DNA from: Maniola hyperantus
Lineage: Eukaryota; Arthropoda; Insecta; Lepidoptera; Nymphalidae
Direction of reading: 5' to 3'
Assembly: GCF_902806685.2 (NCBI RefSeq)
Contig: NC_048552.1
Coordinates: forward strand, 12,923,662-12,987,661
DNA length: 64,000 nucleotides
The notes beneath the pieces are model-generated. The model had not been told where the DNA came from. It did no database searches and saw nothing but the letters and a program-made list of their open reading frames with translations. Below are positions 54,250 through 64,000 of this stretch, piece by piece; the stretch's first letter is position 1; each line of letters starts with the position of its first letter. The position numbers and the translations under genes are program-made.

Positions 54250-57200
54250 GAAAAGGAAGAAAAAAAGTCACTGGCAGCTAGTCCAGTGACAGACAAAGAC
54301 GAAAAGCCTGTTCTAGATAAACAGTTCCAGAAAGAAACGAGCCCCGCTAAAGATGTGCCTGGTCCTGAGAAACCATTTAAAGAAGAACCCTCACCTGAAA
54401 AGGAAACGATGGTATCAAGCCTAATCAAGGAGGAAGATAAAAAACCTGTTCTAGATAAACTATTATTAGAGGAATTAAGTCCCGCCAAAGACTTGTCTAC
54501 CTCTGGGAAACCATTTGAGAAAAAACTGTCACTAGACAGACCAGAAGAGCAGACGGAGACTAAGACAGCCAGTCCAGTCATAGAGGATGGTGCAAAGTCT
54601 GCTATTGATAAACCAATAGAAAAAAAACCAAGCCCTGCTAAAGAGGTGCCTAGTCCTAAAAAACAGTCAGAGAAAGAACCAAATCCTACCAAAGACGTGC
54701 CTATACCTGAAAAACCATCTGAAAAAGAACCTTCATTAGACAAAGAGACAAAGGCAGCCAGTCCAGTCATAGAGGATGGTGAAAAGTCTGCTATAGATAA
54801 ACCATTAAAAAAGAAACTAAGCCCTGCTAAAGAGGTGCCTAGTCCTGAAAAACTGTCAGTGAAAGAACCAAGTCCCGCCAAGGATGTGCCTATACCTGAA
54901 AAACCATCTGAGAAAGAATCTTCACCAGACAAGGAGACAAAGGTGACCAGTCCAGTCAAAGAGGATTACGAAAAGCCTGCCTTTAGTGAACCATCAGAAA
55001 AAACACCTAGCCCCGCCAAAGATGTGCGCAGTCATGAAAAAACGTCAGAGAAAGAAAGTCCCGAAAAAGACGTGACTACCCCTGAAAAACCACCTGAGAA
55101 AAAATCGTCACCAGAAAAGGAGAGTAAGGCAGTCAGTCCAGTTAAAGAGGATATCGAAAAGCTTATTCTTGAAAAACCATTACAGAAGGAACCAAGGCCT
55201 GCCAAAGATGTGTCTACCCCTGAGAAACCACCTGAGAAAGAACCATCACCAGAAAAGAAGACGAAGCTGGCCAGTCCAGTCAATGAGGATGGCGAAAAGC
55301 CTGCCCTTGGTAAACCATCAGAAAATGAAGCAAGCCCTACCACAGAGGTGCCTAGTCCTGAAAAACTGTCAGAGAAAGAACCAAGTCCTACCAAAGACGT
55401 GCCTATACCTGAAAAACCATCTGAAAAAGAACCTTCATTAGACAAAAAGACTAAGGTGACCAGTCCAGTCAAAGAGGATTGCGGAAAGCCTGCCTTTACT
55501 GAGCCATCAGAAAAGACACCTAGCCCCGCCAAAGATGTGCCCACTCATGAAAAAACGTCAGAGCAAGAAATTCCCGAAAAAGACGTGACCACCCCTGAAA
55601 AACCACCTGAGAAAAAATCGTCACCAGAAAAGGAGAGTAAGGCAGCCAGTCCAGTCAAAGAGGATATTGAAAAGCTTATTCTTGAAAAACCATTACAAAA
55701 GGAACTATGTGCTGCCAAAGACGTGTCTACCCCTGAGAAACCATCTCAGAAAGAACCATCACCAGAAAAGAAAACGAAGCTGGCCAGTGCAGTCAAGGAA
55801 GATGGCGAAAAGCTTGCCTTTGGTAAACCATCAAAAAAGGAACCAAGCTCTGCCACAGAGGTGCCTAGTCCTGAAAAACCGTCGGAGAAACAACCAAGTC
55901 CCGCCAAAGACGTGTCTACCCCTGAGAAACTATCTGAAAAAGACCCTTCACCAGATAAAGAGACGAAGGTGGCCAGTCCAGTCAAAGTGGATGGTGAAAA
56001 GCCTGCCTTTGGTAAACTATCAGAAAAGGAACGAAGCCCAGCCAAAGAGGTGCCTAGTCCTGAAAAACCGTCGGCAAAAGAACCAAGCCCCGCCAAAGAC
56101 GTGCCTATCCCTGCAAAACCATCTGAAAAAGAACCGTCACCAGAAAAGGACACGAAGCTGGCCAGTCCAGTCAAGGAGGATGGCGAGAAGCCTGCCTTTG
56201 GTAAACCATCAGAAAAGGAACCAAGCCCTGCTAAAGAGGTGCCTAGTCCTAAAAAACCTTCAGAGAAAGAGCCAAGTCCTGCCAATGACGTGTCTACCCC
56301 TGAGAAACCATCTGAGAAAAAACTGTCACCAGACAAAGAGACAAACGTGGCCAGTCCAGTCAAAGAGGATGGCGATAAGCCTGTTTTTGGTAAACTATCA
56401 GAAAAGGAACCAAGCCCCGCCAAAGAGGTGCCTAGTCCTGAAAAACCGTTGGAGAGAGAACCAAGTCCCACCGAAGACGTGCCTATCCCTGAAAAAGCAT
56501 TTGAAAAAGATCTATCACCAGAAAAGGAGACGAAGGTGCCCAGTCCAGTCAAAGAAGATAGCGAAAAGCCTGCCTTTAGTGGACTATCACAAAAAGCACC
56601 CAGCCCCGCCAAAGAAGTGCCCAGTCATGAACAACCGGCAGAGAAAGAACCAAGTCCCGCCAAAGACGTGCATATCCCTGCAAAAACATCTGAAAAAGAA
56701 CCGTCACCAGAAAAGGAGACGAAACTGGCCAGTCCAGTCAAGGAGGATGGCGAAAAGCCTGCCTTTGGTAAACCATCAGAAAAGGAACCAAGCCCAGCCA
56801 AAGAGGTGCCTAGTCCTGAAAAACCGTCGGAGAGAGAACCAAGTCCCGCCAAAGACGTGTCTACCCCTGAAAAACCATCTGAAAAAGAACCTTCACCAGA
56901 CAAAGAGACGAAAGTGGCCAGTCCAGTCAAAGAGGATGGCGAAAAGCCTGCCTTTGGTAGACTATTAGAAAAGGAACCAAGCCCCGCAAAAGAGGTGCCT
57001 AGTCCAGACAAACCGTCGGAGAAAGAACCAAGTCCTGCCAAAGACGTGTCTACCCCTGAGAAACCATCGGAGAAAAAACTGTCACTGGACAGGGAGACTA
57101 AGGCAGGCAGTCCAATCAAAGAAGACGACAAAAAGCCTGTTCTAGACAAACTATTTCAAAAGGAACCAAGCCTTACCAAAGACGACGAGCCTAGTCCTGA

Positions 57201-60200
57201 AAAACCACCCGAGAAAGAACTATCACCAGAAAAGAAGACGAAGCTGGCCAGTCCAGTCAAAGAGGATGGTGAAAAGCCTGCCTTTGGTAAACCATCAGAA
57301 AAGGAACCAAGCCCTAACACAGAGGTGCTCAGTCCTGAGAAACCTTCGGAGAAACAACCAAGTCCCACCAAAGACGTGCCTATCCCTGAAAAACCATCTG
57401 AAAAAGAACCTTCACCAGACAAGGAGACGAAGGTGACCAGTTCAGTCAAAGAAGATAATGAAAAGCTTGCCTATAGTGAACCATTACAAAAAGCATCCAG
57501 CCCCGCCAAAGAGGTGCCCAGTAATGAACAACCGGCAGAGAAAAAACCAAGTCCTGCCAAAGACGTGCCTATACCTGAAAAACCATCTGAAAAAGAACCG
57601 TCACCAGAAAAGGAGACGAAACTGGCCAGTCCAGTCAAGGAGGATGGCGAAAAGCCTGCCTTTGGTAAACCATCAGAAAAGGAACCAAGCCCAGCCAAAG
57701 AGGTGCCTAGTCCTGAAAAACCGTCGGAGAAAGAACCAAGTCCCGCCAAAGACGTGTCTACCCCTGAAAAACCATCTGAAAAAGAACCTTCACCAGACAA
57801 AGAGACGAAAGTGGCCAGTCCAGTCAAAGAGGATGGCGAAAAGCCTGCCTTTGGTAGACTATTAGAAAAGGAACCAAGCCCCGCAAAAGAGGTGCCTAGT
57901 CCAGACAAACCGTCGGAGAAAGAACCAAGTCCCGCCAAAGACGTGTCTACCCCTGCAAAACCATCTGAAAAAGAACCGTCACCAGAAAAGGAGACGAAAC
58001 TGGCCAGTCCAGTCAAGGAGGATGGCGAAAAGCCTGCCTTTGGTAAACCATCAGAAAAGGAACCAAGCCCAGCCAAAGAGGTGCCTAGTCCTGAAAAACC
58101 GTCGGAGAGAGAACCAAGTCCCGCCAAAGACGTGTCTACCCCTGAAAAACCATCTGAAAAAGAACCTTCACCAGACAAAGAGACGAAAGTGGCCAGTCCA
58201 GTCAAAGAGGATGGCGAAAAGCCTGCCTTTGGTAGACTATTAGAAAAGGAACCAAGCCCCGCAAAAGAGGTGCCTAGTCCTGAAATCCCTTCAGAAAAAG
58301 AGCCAAGTCCTGCCAAAGACGTGTCTACCCCTGAGAAACCATCGGAGAAAAAACTGTCACTGGACAGGGAGACTAAGGCAGGCAGTCCAATCAAAGAAGA
58401 CGACAAAAAGCCTGTTCTAGACAAACTATTTCAAAAGGAACCAAGCCTTACCAAAGACGACGAGCCTAGTCCTGAAAAACCACCCGAGAAAGAACTATCA
58501 CCAGAAAAGAAGACGAAGCTGGCCAGTCCAGTCAAAGAGGATGGTGAAAAGCCTGCCTTTGGTAAACCATCAGAAAAGGAACCAAGCCCTAACACAGAGG
58601 TGCTCAGTCCTGAGAAACCTTCGGAGAAACAACCAAGTCCCACCAAAGACGTGCCTATCCCTGAAAAACCATCTGAAAAAGAACCTTCACCAGACAAGGA
58701 GACGAAGGTGACCAGTTCAGTCAAAGAAGATAATGAAAAGCTTGCCTATAGTGAACCATTACAAAAAGCATCCAGCCCCGCCAAAGAGGTGCCCAGTAAT
58801 GAACAACCGGCAGAGAAAAAACCAAGTCCTGCCAAAGACGTGCCTATACCTGAAAAACCATCTGAAAAAGAACCGTCACCAGACAAGGAGACGAAACTGG
58901 CCAGTCCAGTCAAGGAGGATGGCGAAAAGCCTGCCTTTGGTAAACTATCAGAAAAGGAACCAAGCCCTGCTAAAGAGGTGCCTAGTCCTGAAAAACCTTC
59001 AGAGAAAGAGCCAAGTCCTGCCAATGACGTGTCTACCCCCGAGAAACCATCTGAGAAAAAACTGTCACCAGACAAAGAGACAAACGTGGCCGGTCCAGTC
59101 AAAGAGGATGGCGAAAAGCCTGTTTTTGGTAAACTATCAGAGAAGGAACCAAGCCCCGCCAAAGATGTGCCCAGTCCTGAAAAACCGTCGGAGAAAGAAC
59201 CAAGTCCAGCCAAAGACGTGCCGATCCCTGGAAAACCATCTGCAAAAGAACCGTCACCAGAAAAAGAGACTAGGGCAGCCAGTCCAGTCAAAGAGGATAT
59301 CGAAAAGCTTATTCTTGAAAAACCAGTACAGAAGGAACCAAGTCCTGCCAAAGACATGACTACCCCCGAGAAACCATCAGTGAAAAAACTGTCACCAGAA
59401 AGGGAGACTAAGGCAGCCAGTCCAATCAAAGATGACGACAAAAAGCCTGTTCTGGACAAACTATTACAAAAGGAACCAAGCCTTACCAAAGACGAGCCTA
59501 GTCATGAAAAACCATCTGAGAAAGAACCATCACCAGAAAAGGAGACGAAGCTGGCCAGTTCAGTCAAGGAGGACGGCGAAAAGCCTGCCTTTGGTAAACC
59601 ATCAGAAAAGGCACCAAGCCCCGCTAAAGAGGTGCCTAGTCCAGACAAACCGTCGGAGAAAGAACCAAGTCCCGCCAAAGACGTGTCTACCCCTGAGAAA
59701 CTATCTGAAAAAGAACATTCACCAGATAAAGAGACGAAGGTGGCCAGTCCAGTCAAAGTGGATGGCGAAAAGCCTGCCTTTGGTAAACTATCAGAAAAGG
59801 AACCAAGCCCCGCCAAAGAGGTGCCTAGTCCTGAAATCCCTTCAGAGAAAGAGCCAAGTCCTGCCAAAGACATGTCTACCCCTGAGAAACCATCGGAGAA
59901 AAAACTGTCTCCAGAAAGGGAGACTAAGGTAGCCAGTCCAATCAAAGAAGATGACAAAAAGCCTGTTCTAGACAAACTATTACAAGAGGAACCAAGCCTT
60001 ATCAAAGATGAGCCTAGTCCAGAAAAACCATCTGGCATAGAGCCATCACCAGAAAAGGAGACGAAGCTGCCCAGTCCAGTCAAGGAGGATGGCGAAAAGC
60101 CTGCCTTTGGTAAACCATCAGAAAAGGAACCAAGCCCTGCCAAAGAGGTGCCTAGTCCTGAAAAACCTTCAGAGAAAGAGCCAAGTCCTGCCAATGACGT

Positions 60201-60380
60201 GTCTACCCCTGAGAAACCATCTGAGAAAAAACTGTCACCAGACAAAGAGACAAACGTGGCCAGTCCAGTCAAAGAGGTTGGCGAAAAGCCTGTTTTTGGT
60301 AATCTATCTGAGAAGGAACCAAGCCCCGCCAAAGATGTGCCCAGTCCTGAAAAACCGTCGGAGAAAGAACCAAGTCCAGC
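54250..60380 (+). CDS. futsch: MAP1/Futsch repeat array II, intact frame of about 2040 codons
   Basis: After the acceptor tattttacccag (AG at 54248-54249) the frame opens EKEEKKSLAASPVTDKDEKP and stays open for about 2040 codons. The basic unit is 63 residues (189 bp): two 17-residue modules of the type SPAKEVPSPEKPSEKEP and SPAKDVSTPEKPSEKEP, plus a 29-residue spacer of the type SPDKETKVASPVKEDGEKPA followed by FGKPSEKEP. Each unit carries about six S/T-P-x-K motifs. These KSP-like motifs are like those of neurofilament tails and of the repeat domain described for Drosophila Futsch, and are candidate targets of proline-directed kinases. In the family this region is a long extended domain of a microtubule-bound neuronal protein. 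Variant units contain DIEKLILEKP and DDKKPVLDKL. The frame is lost at 60381 where AAAA in sister copies is AAA. Confidence 0.92.
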
Positions 60381-60383
60381 AAA

Positions 60384-61703
60384 GACGTGCCAATCCCTGC
60401 AAAACCATCTGCAAAAGAACCGTCACAAGAAAAAGAGACTAGGGCAGCCAGTCCAGTCAAAGAGGATATCGAAAAGCTTATTCTTGAAAAACCAGTACAG
60501 AAGGAACCAAGTCCTGCCAAAGACATGACTACCCCCGAGAAACCATCAGTGAAAAAACTGTCACCAGAAAGGGAGACTAAGGCAGCCAGTCCAATCAAAG
60601 ATGACGACAAAAAGCCTGTTCTGGACAAACTATTACAAAAGGAACCAAGCCTTACCAAAGACGAGCCTAGTCATGAAAAACCATCTGAGAAAGAACCATC
60701 ACCAGAAAAGGAGACGAAGCTGGCCAGTTCAGTCAAGGAGGACGGCGAAAAGCCTGCCTTTGGTAAACCATCAGAAAAGGCACCAAGCCCCGCTAAAGAG
60801 GTGCCTAGTCCAGACAAACCGTCGGAGAAAGAACCAAGTCCCGCCAAAGACGTGTCTACCCCTGAGAAACTATCTGAAAAAGAACCTTCACCAGATAAAG
60901 AGACGAAGGTGGCCAGTCCAGTCAAAGTGGATGGCGAAAAGCCTGCCTTTGGTAAACTATATGAAAAGGAACCAAGCCCCGCCAAAGAGGTGCCTAGTCC
61001 TGAAATCCATTCAGAGAAAGAGCCAAGTCCTGCCAAAGACGTGTCTACCCCTGAGAAACCATCGGAGAAAAAACTGTCTCCAGAAAGGGAGACTAAGGTA
61101 GCCAGTCCAATCAAAGAAGAGGACAAAAAGCCTGTTCTAGACAAACTATTACAAGAGGAACCAAGCCTTATCAAAGATGAGCCTAGTCCAGAAAAACCAT
61201 CTGGCAAAGAGCCATCACCAGAAAAGGAGACGAAGCTGCCCAGTCCAGTCAAGGAGGATGGCGAAAAGCCTGCCTTTGGTAAACCATCAGAAAAGGAACC
61301 AAGCCTTGCCAAAGAGGTGCCTAGTCCTGAAAAACCTTCAGAGAAAGAGCCAAGTCCTGCCAATGACGTGTCTACCCCTGAGAAACCATCTGAGAAAAAA
61401 CTGTCACCAGACAAAGAGACAAACGTGGCCAGTCCAGTCAAAGAGGATGGCGAAAAGCCTGTTTTTGGTAATCTATCTGAGAAGGAACCAAGCCCCGCCA
61501 AAGATGTGCCCAGTCCTGAAAAGCTGTCGGAGAAAGAACCAAGTCCAGCAAAAGACGTGCCAATCCCTGCAAAACTATCTGCAAAAGAACCGTCACAAGA
61601 AAAAGAGACGAAGGTGGCCAGTCCAGTCAAAGTGGATGGTGAAAAGCCTGCCTTGGGTAAACTATCAGAAAAGGAACCAAGCCCCGCCAAAGAGGTGCCT
61701 AGT
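60384..61703 (+). CDS. futsch: MAP1/Futsch repeat array II, continuation after one-base frameshift
   Basis: This is the same 63-residue repeat, read in the next frame for about 440 codons. It starts DVPIPAKPSAKEPSQEKETR and is a near-identical copy of the sequence about 1170 bp upstream. A single A missing near 60381-60383, compared with the sister copy at about 61550, explains the shift. Restoring that base merges this segment with the preceding frame into about 2480 uninterrupted codons. The frame is lost again near 61703, where gtcctg is reduced to gtctg. Confidence 0.88.
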
Positions 61704-64000
61704 CTGAAATCCCTTCAGAGAAAGAGCCAAGTCCTGCAAAGACTTGTCTACCCCTGGGAAACCATCGGAGAAAAAACTGTCACCAGAAAGGGAGACTAAG
61801 GCAGCCAGTCCAATCAAAGATGACGACAAAAAGCCTGCCTTTGGTAAACCATCAGAAAAGGCACCAAGCCCCGCTAAAGAGGTGCCTAGTCCAGACAAAC
61901 CGTCGGAGAAAGAACCAAGTCCCGCCAAAGACGTGTCTACCCTTGAAAAACTATCTGAAAAAGAACCTTCACCAGATAAAGAGACGAAGGTGGCCAGTCC
62001 AGTCAAAGTGGATGGTGAAAAGCCTGCCTTTGGTAAACTATCAGAAAAGGAACCAAGCCCGCCAAAGAGGTTGCCTAGTCCTGAAATCCCTTCAGAGAAA
62101 GAGCCAAGTCCTGCCAAAGACTTGTCTACCCCGGGAAACCATCGGAGAAAAAACTGTCACCAGAAAGGGAGACTAAGGCAGCCAGTCCAATCAAAGAAGA
62201 CGACAAAAAGCCTGTTCTAGACAAACTATTAAAAATGGAACCAAGCCTTACCAAAGATGAGCCTACCATGCCAACAGAAGGGAGACTAAAGGCAGCCAGT
62301 TCAATCAAAGAAGACGACAAAAAGCCTGTTCTAGACAAACTATTACAAGAGGAACCAAGCCTTACCAAAGATGAGCCTAGTTCAGAAAAAACCATCTGGG
62401 AAAGAGCCATCACCAGAAAAGGAGACGAAGCTGCCACAGGTCCAGTCAAGGAGGATGGCGAAAAGCCTGCCTTTGGTAACCATCAGAAAGGAACCAAGCC
62501 CTGCAAAGAGGTGCCTAGTCCTGAAAAACCTTCAGAGGAAAGAGCCAGTCCTGCCAATGACGTGTCTAACCCCTGAGAAACCATCTGAGAAAAAACTGTC
62601 ACCAGACAAAGAGACAAACGCGGCCAGTCCAGTCAAAGAGGATGGCGAAAAGCCTATTTTTGGTAAACTATCAGAAAAGGAACCAAGCCCGCCAAAGAGG
62701 TGCCTAATCCTGAAAAACCGTCGGAGAAAGAACCAAGTCCCACCAAAGACGTGCCTATCCCTGAAAAAGCATTTGAAAAAGATCTATCACCAGAAAAGGA
62801 GACGAAACTAGACCAGTCCAGTCAAGCAGGATGGTGAAAAGCCTGCCTTTGGTGAACCATCAGAAAAGGAACCAAGTCCCGCTAAAGAGGTGTCTTTTCC
62901 TGAAAAACCGTCGGAGAAAGAACCAAGTCCCGCCAAAGACGTGTCTTCCCCTGAGAAACCATCTGAAAAAGAACCTTCACCAGACAAAGAGACGAAGGTG
63001 GCCAGTCCAGTCAAAGAGGATGGAGAAACGCCTGCCTTTGGTAAACCAGCAGAACAGGAACCAAGCCCCGCCAAAGAGGTGCCTAGTCCTGAAAAACCTT
63101 CAGAGAAAGAACAAAGTCCCGCCAAAGACGTGTCTATCCTGTGAAACCATCGGAGAAAAAACTTTCACCAGAGAGGGAGACTAAAGCAGCCAGTCCAGCC
63201 AAAGAGGATGCTCGAAAAGCCCCCGCTATTGATGAACCATTAGAAAAGAAACCAGCTCTACTAAAGAGGTGCCCTAGTCCTGACAAGCCCGTCAGAGAAA
63301 GAGGCAAGTCTCAACTAAAGACGTGCCTATCCTGAAAAACATCTGAAAAAGAAAACCTTCAAACAGAACAGGAGACGAAGGTGTCCAGTCCAGTTAAGAG
63401 GATATGAAAAATCTGCCTTGGTAAATCATCAGAAAAGGAATCAAGCCCCGGCAAGAGAGGTGCCCTACTCCTGAAAAACCTTCGTGCCTGCCAGAAGACC
63501 ATCTCCTGAAAAGGACAACGAAGGTGACTAGTTTCAATCAAGGAGGAAGACAAAAGGCTGTTCTTGAATAAGAAAAGGAACCAAGTCCCACCATGGAGTT
63601 GCATAGTCCTGAAAAATCCTCAGAGGATGAACCCAAATGTATTAGCCAGGCCAGCTAAGAGGATACTAAAAAGCCTGCTATTGATAAACCATTAGATAAG
63701 AAAACCAAGCCCCAGAAAGAGGTGGCTAGTCCTGAAAACCCCTCAGAGAAAGAGCCAAGTCCCACAAAAGACGTGCCTATACCTGAGAAGCCATCTGAAA
63801 ACGAACCGTCATCAGAAAGGAGACTAAGTCTGCTAGTCCAGTCAAACGAGGACGACGAATGCCTGTTTCCGACAAACCATTCAGAAGGAACCAAGCCCCG
63901 CCAAAGAGGTGCATAGTGCTGAGATATCACCTGAGAAAGAACTGTCACCTGAAATAGAGACTAAGAGGCAGCCAGTCCAGTTGAAAAAGATGACAAAAAG
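61704..64000 (+). CDS. futsch: MAP1/Futsch repeat array II, frame-disrupted, runs off the window
   Basis: The 63-residue repeat continues to the last base of the window but with many indels. Cleaner fragments occur at about 62.83-63.13 kb (with SPEKPSEKEPSPDKETKVAS). Decay is worse towards 63.3-64.0 kb. A local duplication of the DDKKPVLDKL segment is seen near 62.20-62.36 kb. No stop, splice donor or C-terminal MAP1 light-chain motif is recognisable, so the gene continues past 64000. Confidence 0.75.

Noticed and set aside
54286..54288. GTG at 54286 as a start for array II
   Set aside because: The same frame is open back to the splice acceptor at 54249, and eukaryotic genes do not normally start at GTG. 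The exon continues array I.

Overview
The window looks like nuclear DNA of an insect, most likely a moth or butterfly (Lepidoptera). It is AT-rich, intron-rich, and full of dispersed repeats whose sequence signatures are familiar from lepidopteran genomes. These include a tRNA-type SINE ending in GATGAT, remnants reading CCCGCGACTTCGTCCGCG, a family framed by GGGTTCCGTAC and GCACTTGGCCGG, and LINE reverse-transcriptase fossils. The species cannot be named from the sequence.

One gene dominates the whole window on the + strand: a MAP1-family microtubule-associated protein, the insect gene known as futsch. Seven small exons (8120-8218, 19402-19574, 21143-21368, 30521-30679, 40022-40203, 40697-40868 and the start of the exon at 41318) have canonical splice sites and join in a continuous reading frame. 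Together they encode the conserved N-terminal MAP1 domain. The true 5' end lies upstream of base 1 and the 3' end lies beyond base 64000. The exon beginning at 41318 runs into a very large Lys/Glu/Pro/Ser-rich region: a charged linker (about 41.8-46.1 kb), repeat array I (about 46.1-52.75 kb), a 1.5-kb phase-0 intron (52750-54249), and repeat array II (54250 to the window end). The arrays are built from 17-residue modules of the type SPAKEVPSPEKPSEKEP. In array II these combine with a 29-residue spacer into a 63-residue (189-bp) unit, and higher-order units of 1275 and 1170 bp lie above that. The SPxK motifs resemble the neurofilament-like repeats described for Futsch and are candidate sites for proline-directed kinases.

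The reading frame is not intact everywhere. There is an in-frame TAG at 41458-41460 within conserved MAP1 sequence. The linker and the first part of array I (about 41.7-48.9 kb), the end of array I (50.9-52.75 kb) and the end of array II (61.7-64 kb) carry many frameshifts. Between them are long clean frames (about 48.9-50.9 kb, 54250-60380, 60384-61703). Most breaks are one-base indels in A-rich runs, so consensus error in a hard-to-assemble repeat is the simplest explanation. A real pseudogene or allelic copy cannot be excluded.

The introns hold no other convincing gene. They are made of transposable-element remnants, several nested so that an uninterrupted copy elsewhere in the window shows the insertion site. 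Family labels used below are local to this annotation: RepA (GGGTTCCGT...CTTGGCCGG), SINE-B (tRNA-like, GATGAT tail), SINE-C (tRNA-like, 'gacctccctggc' start), RepD1/D2/D3 (CCCGCGACTTCGT-type remnants), SINE-E (tRNA-like, 'ctcaatagctcaaccgg'), RepF, RepG, RepH, RepI, and MITE-1 to MITE-5 plus a TTAA element.
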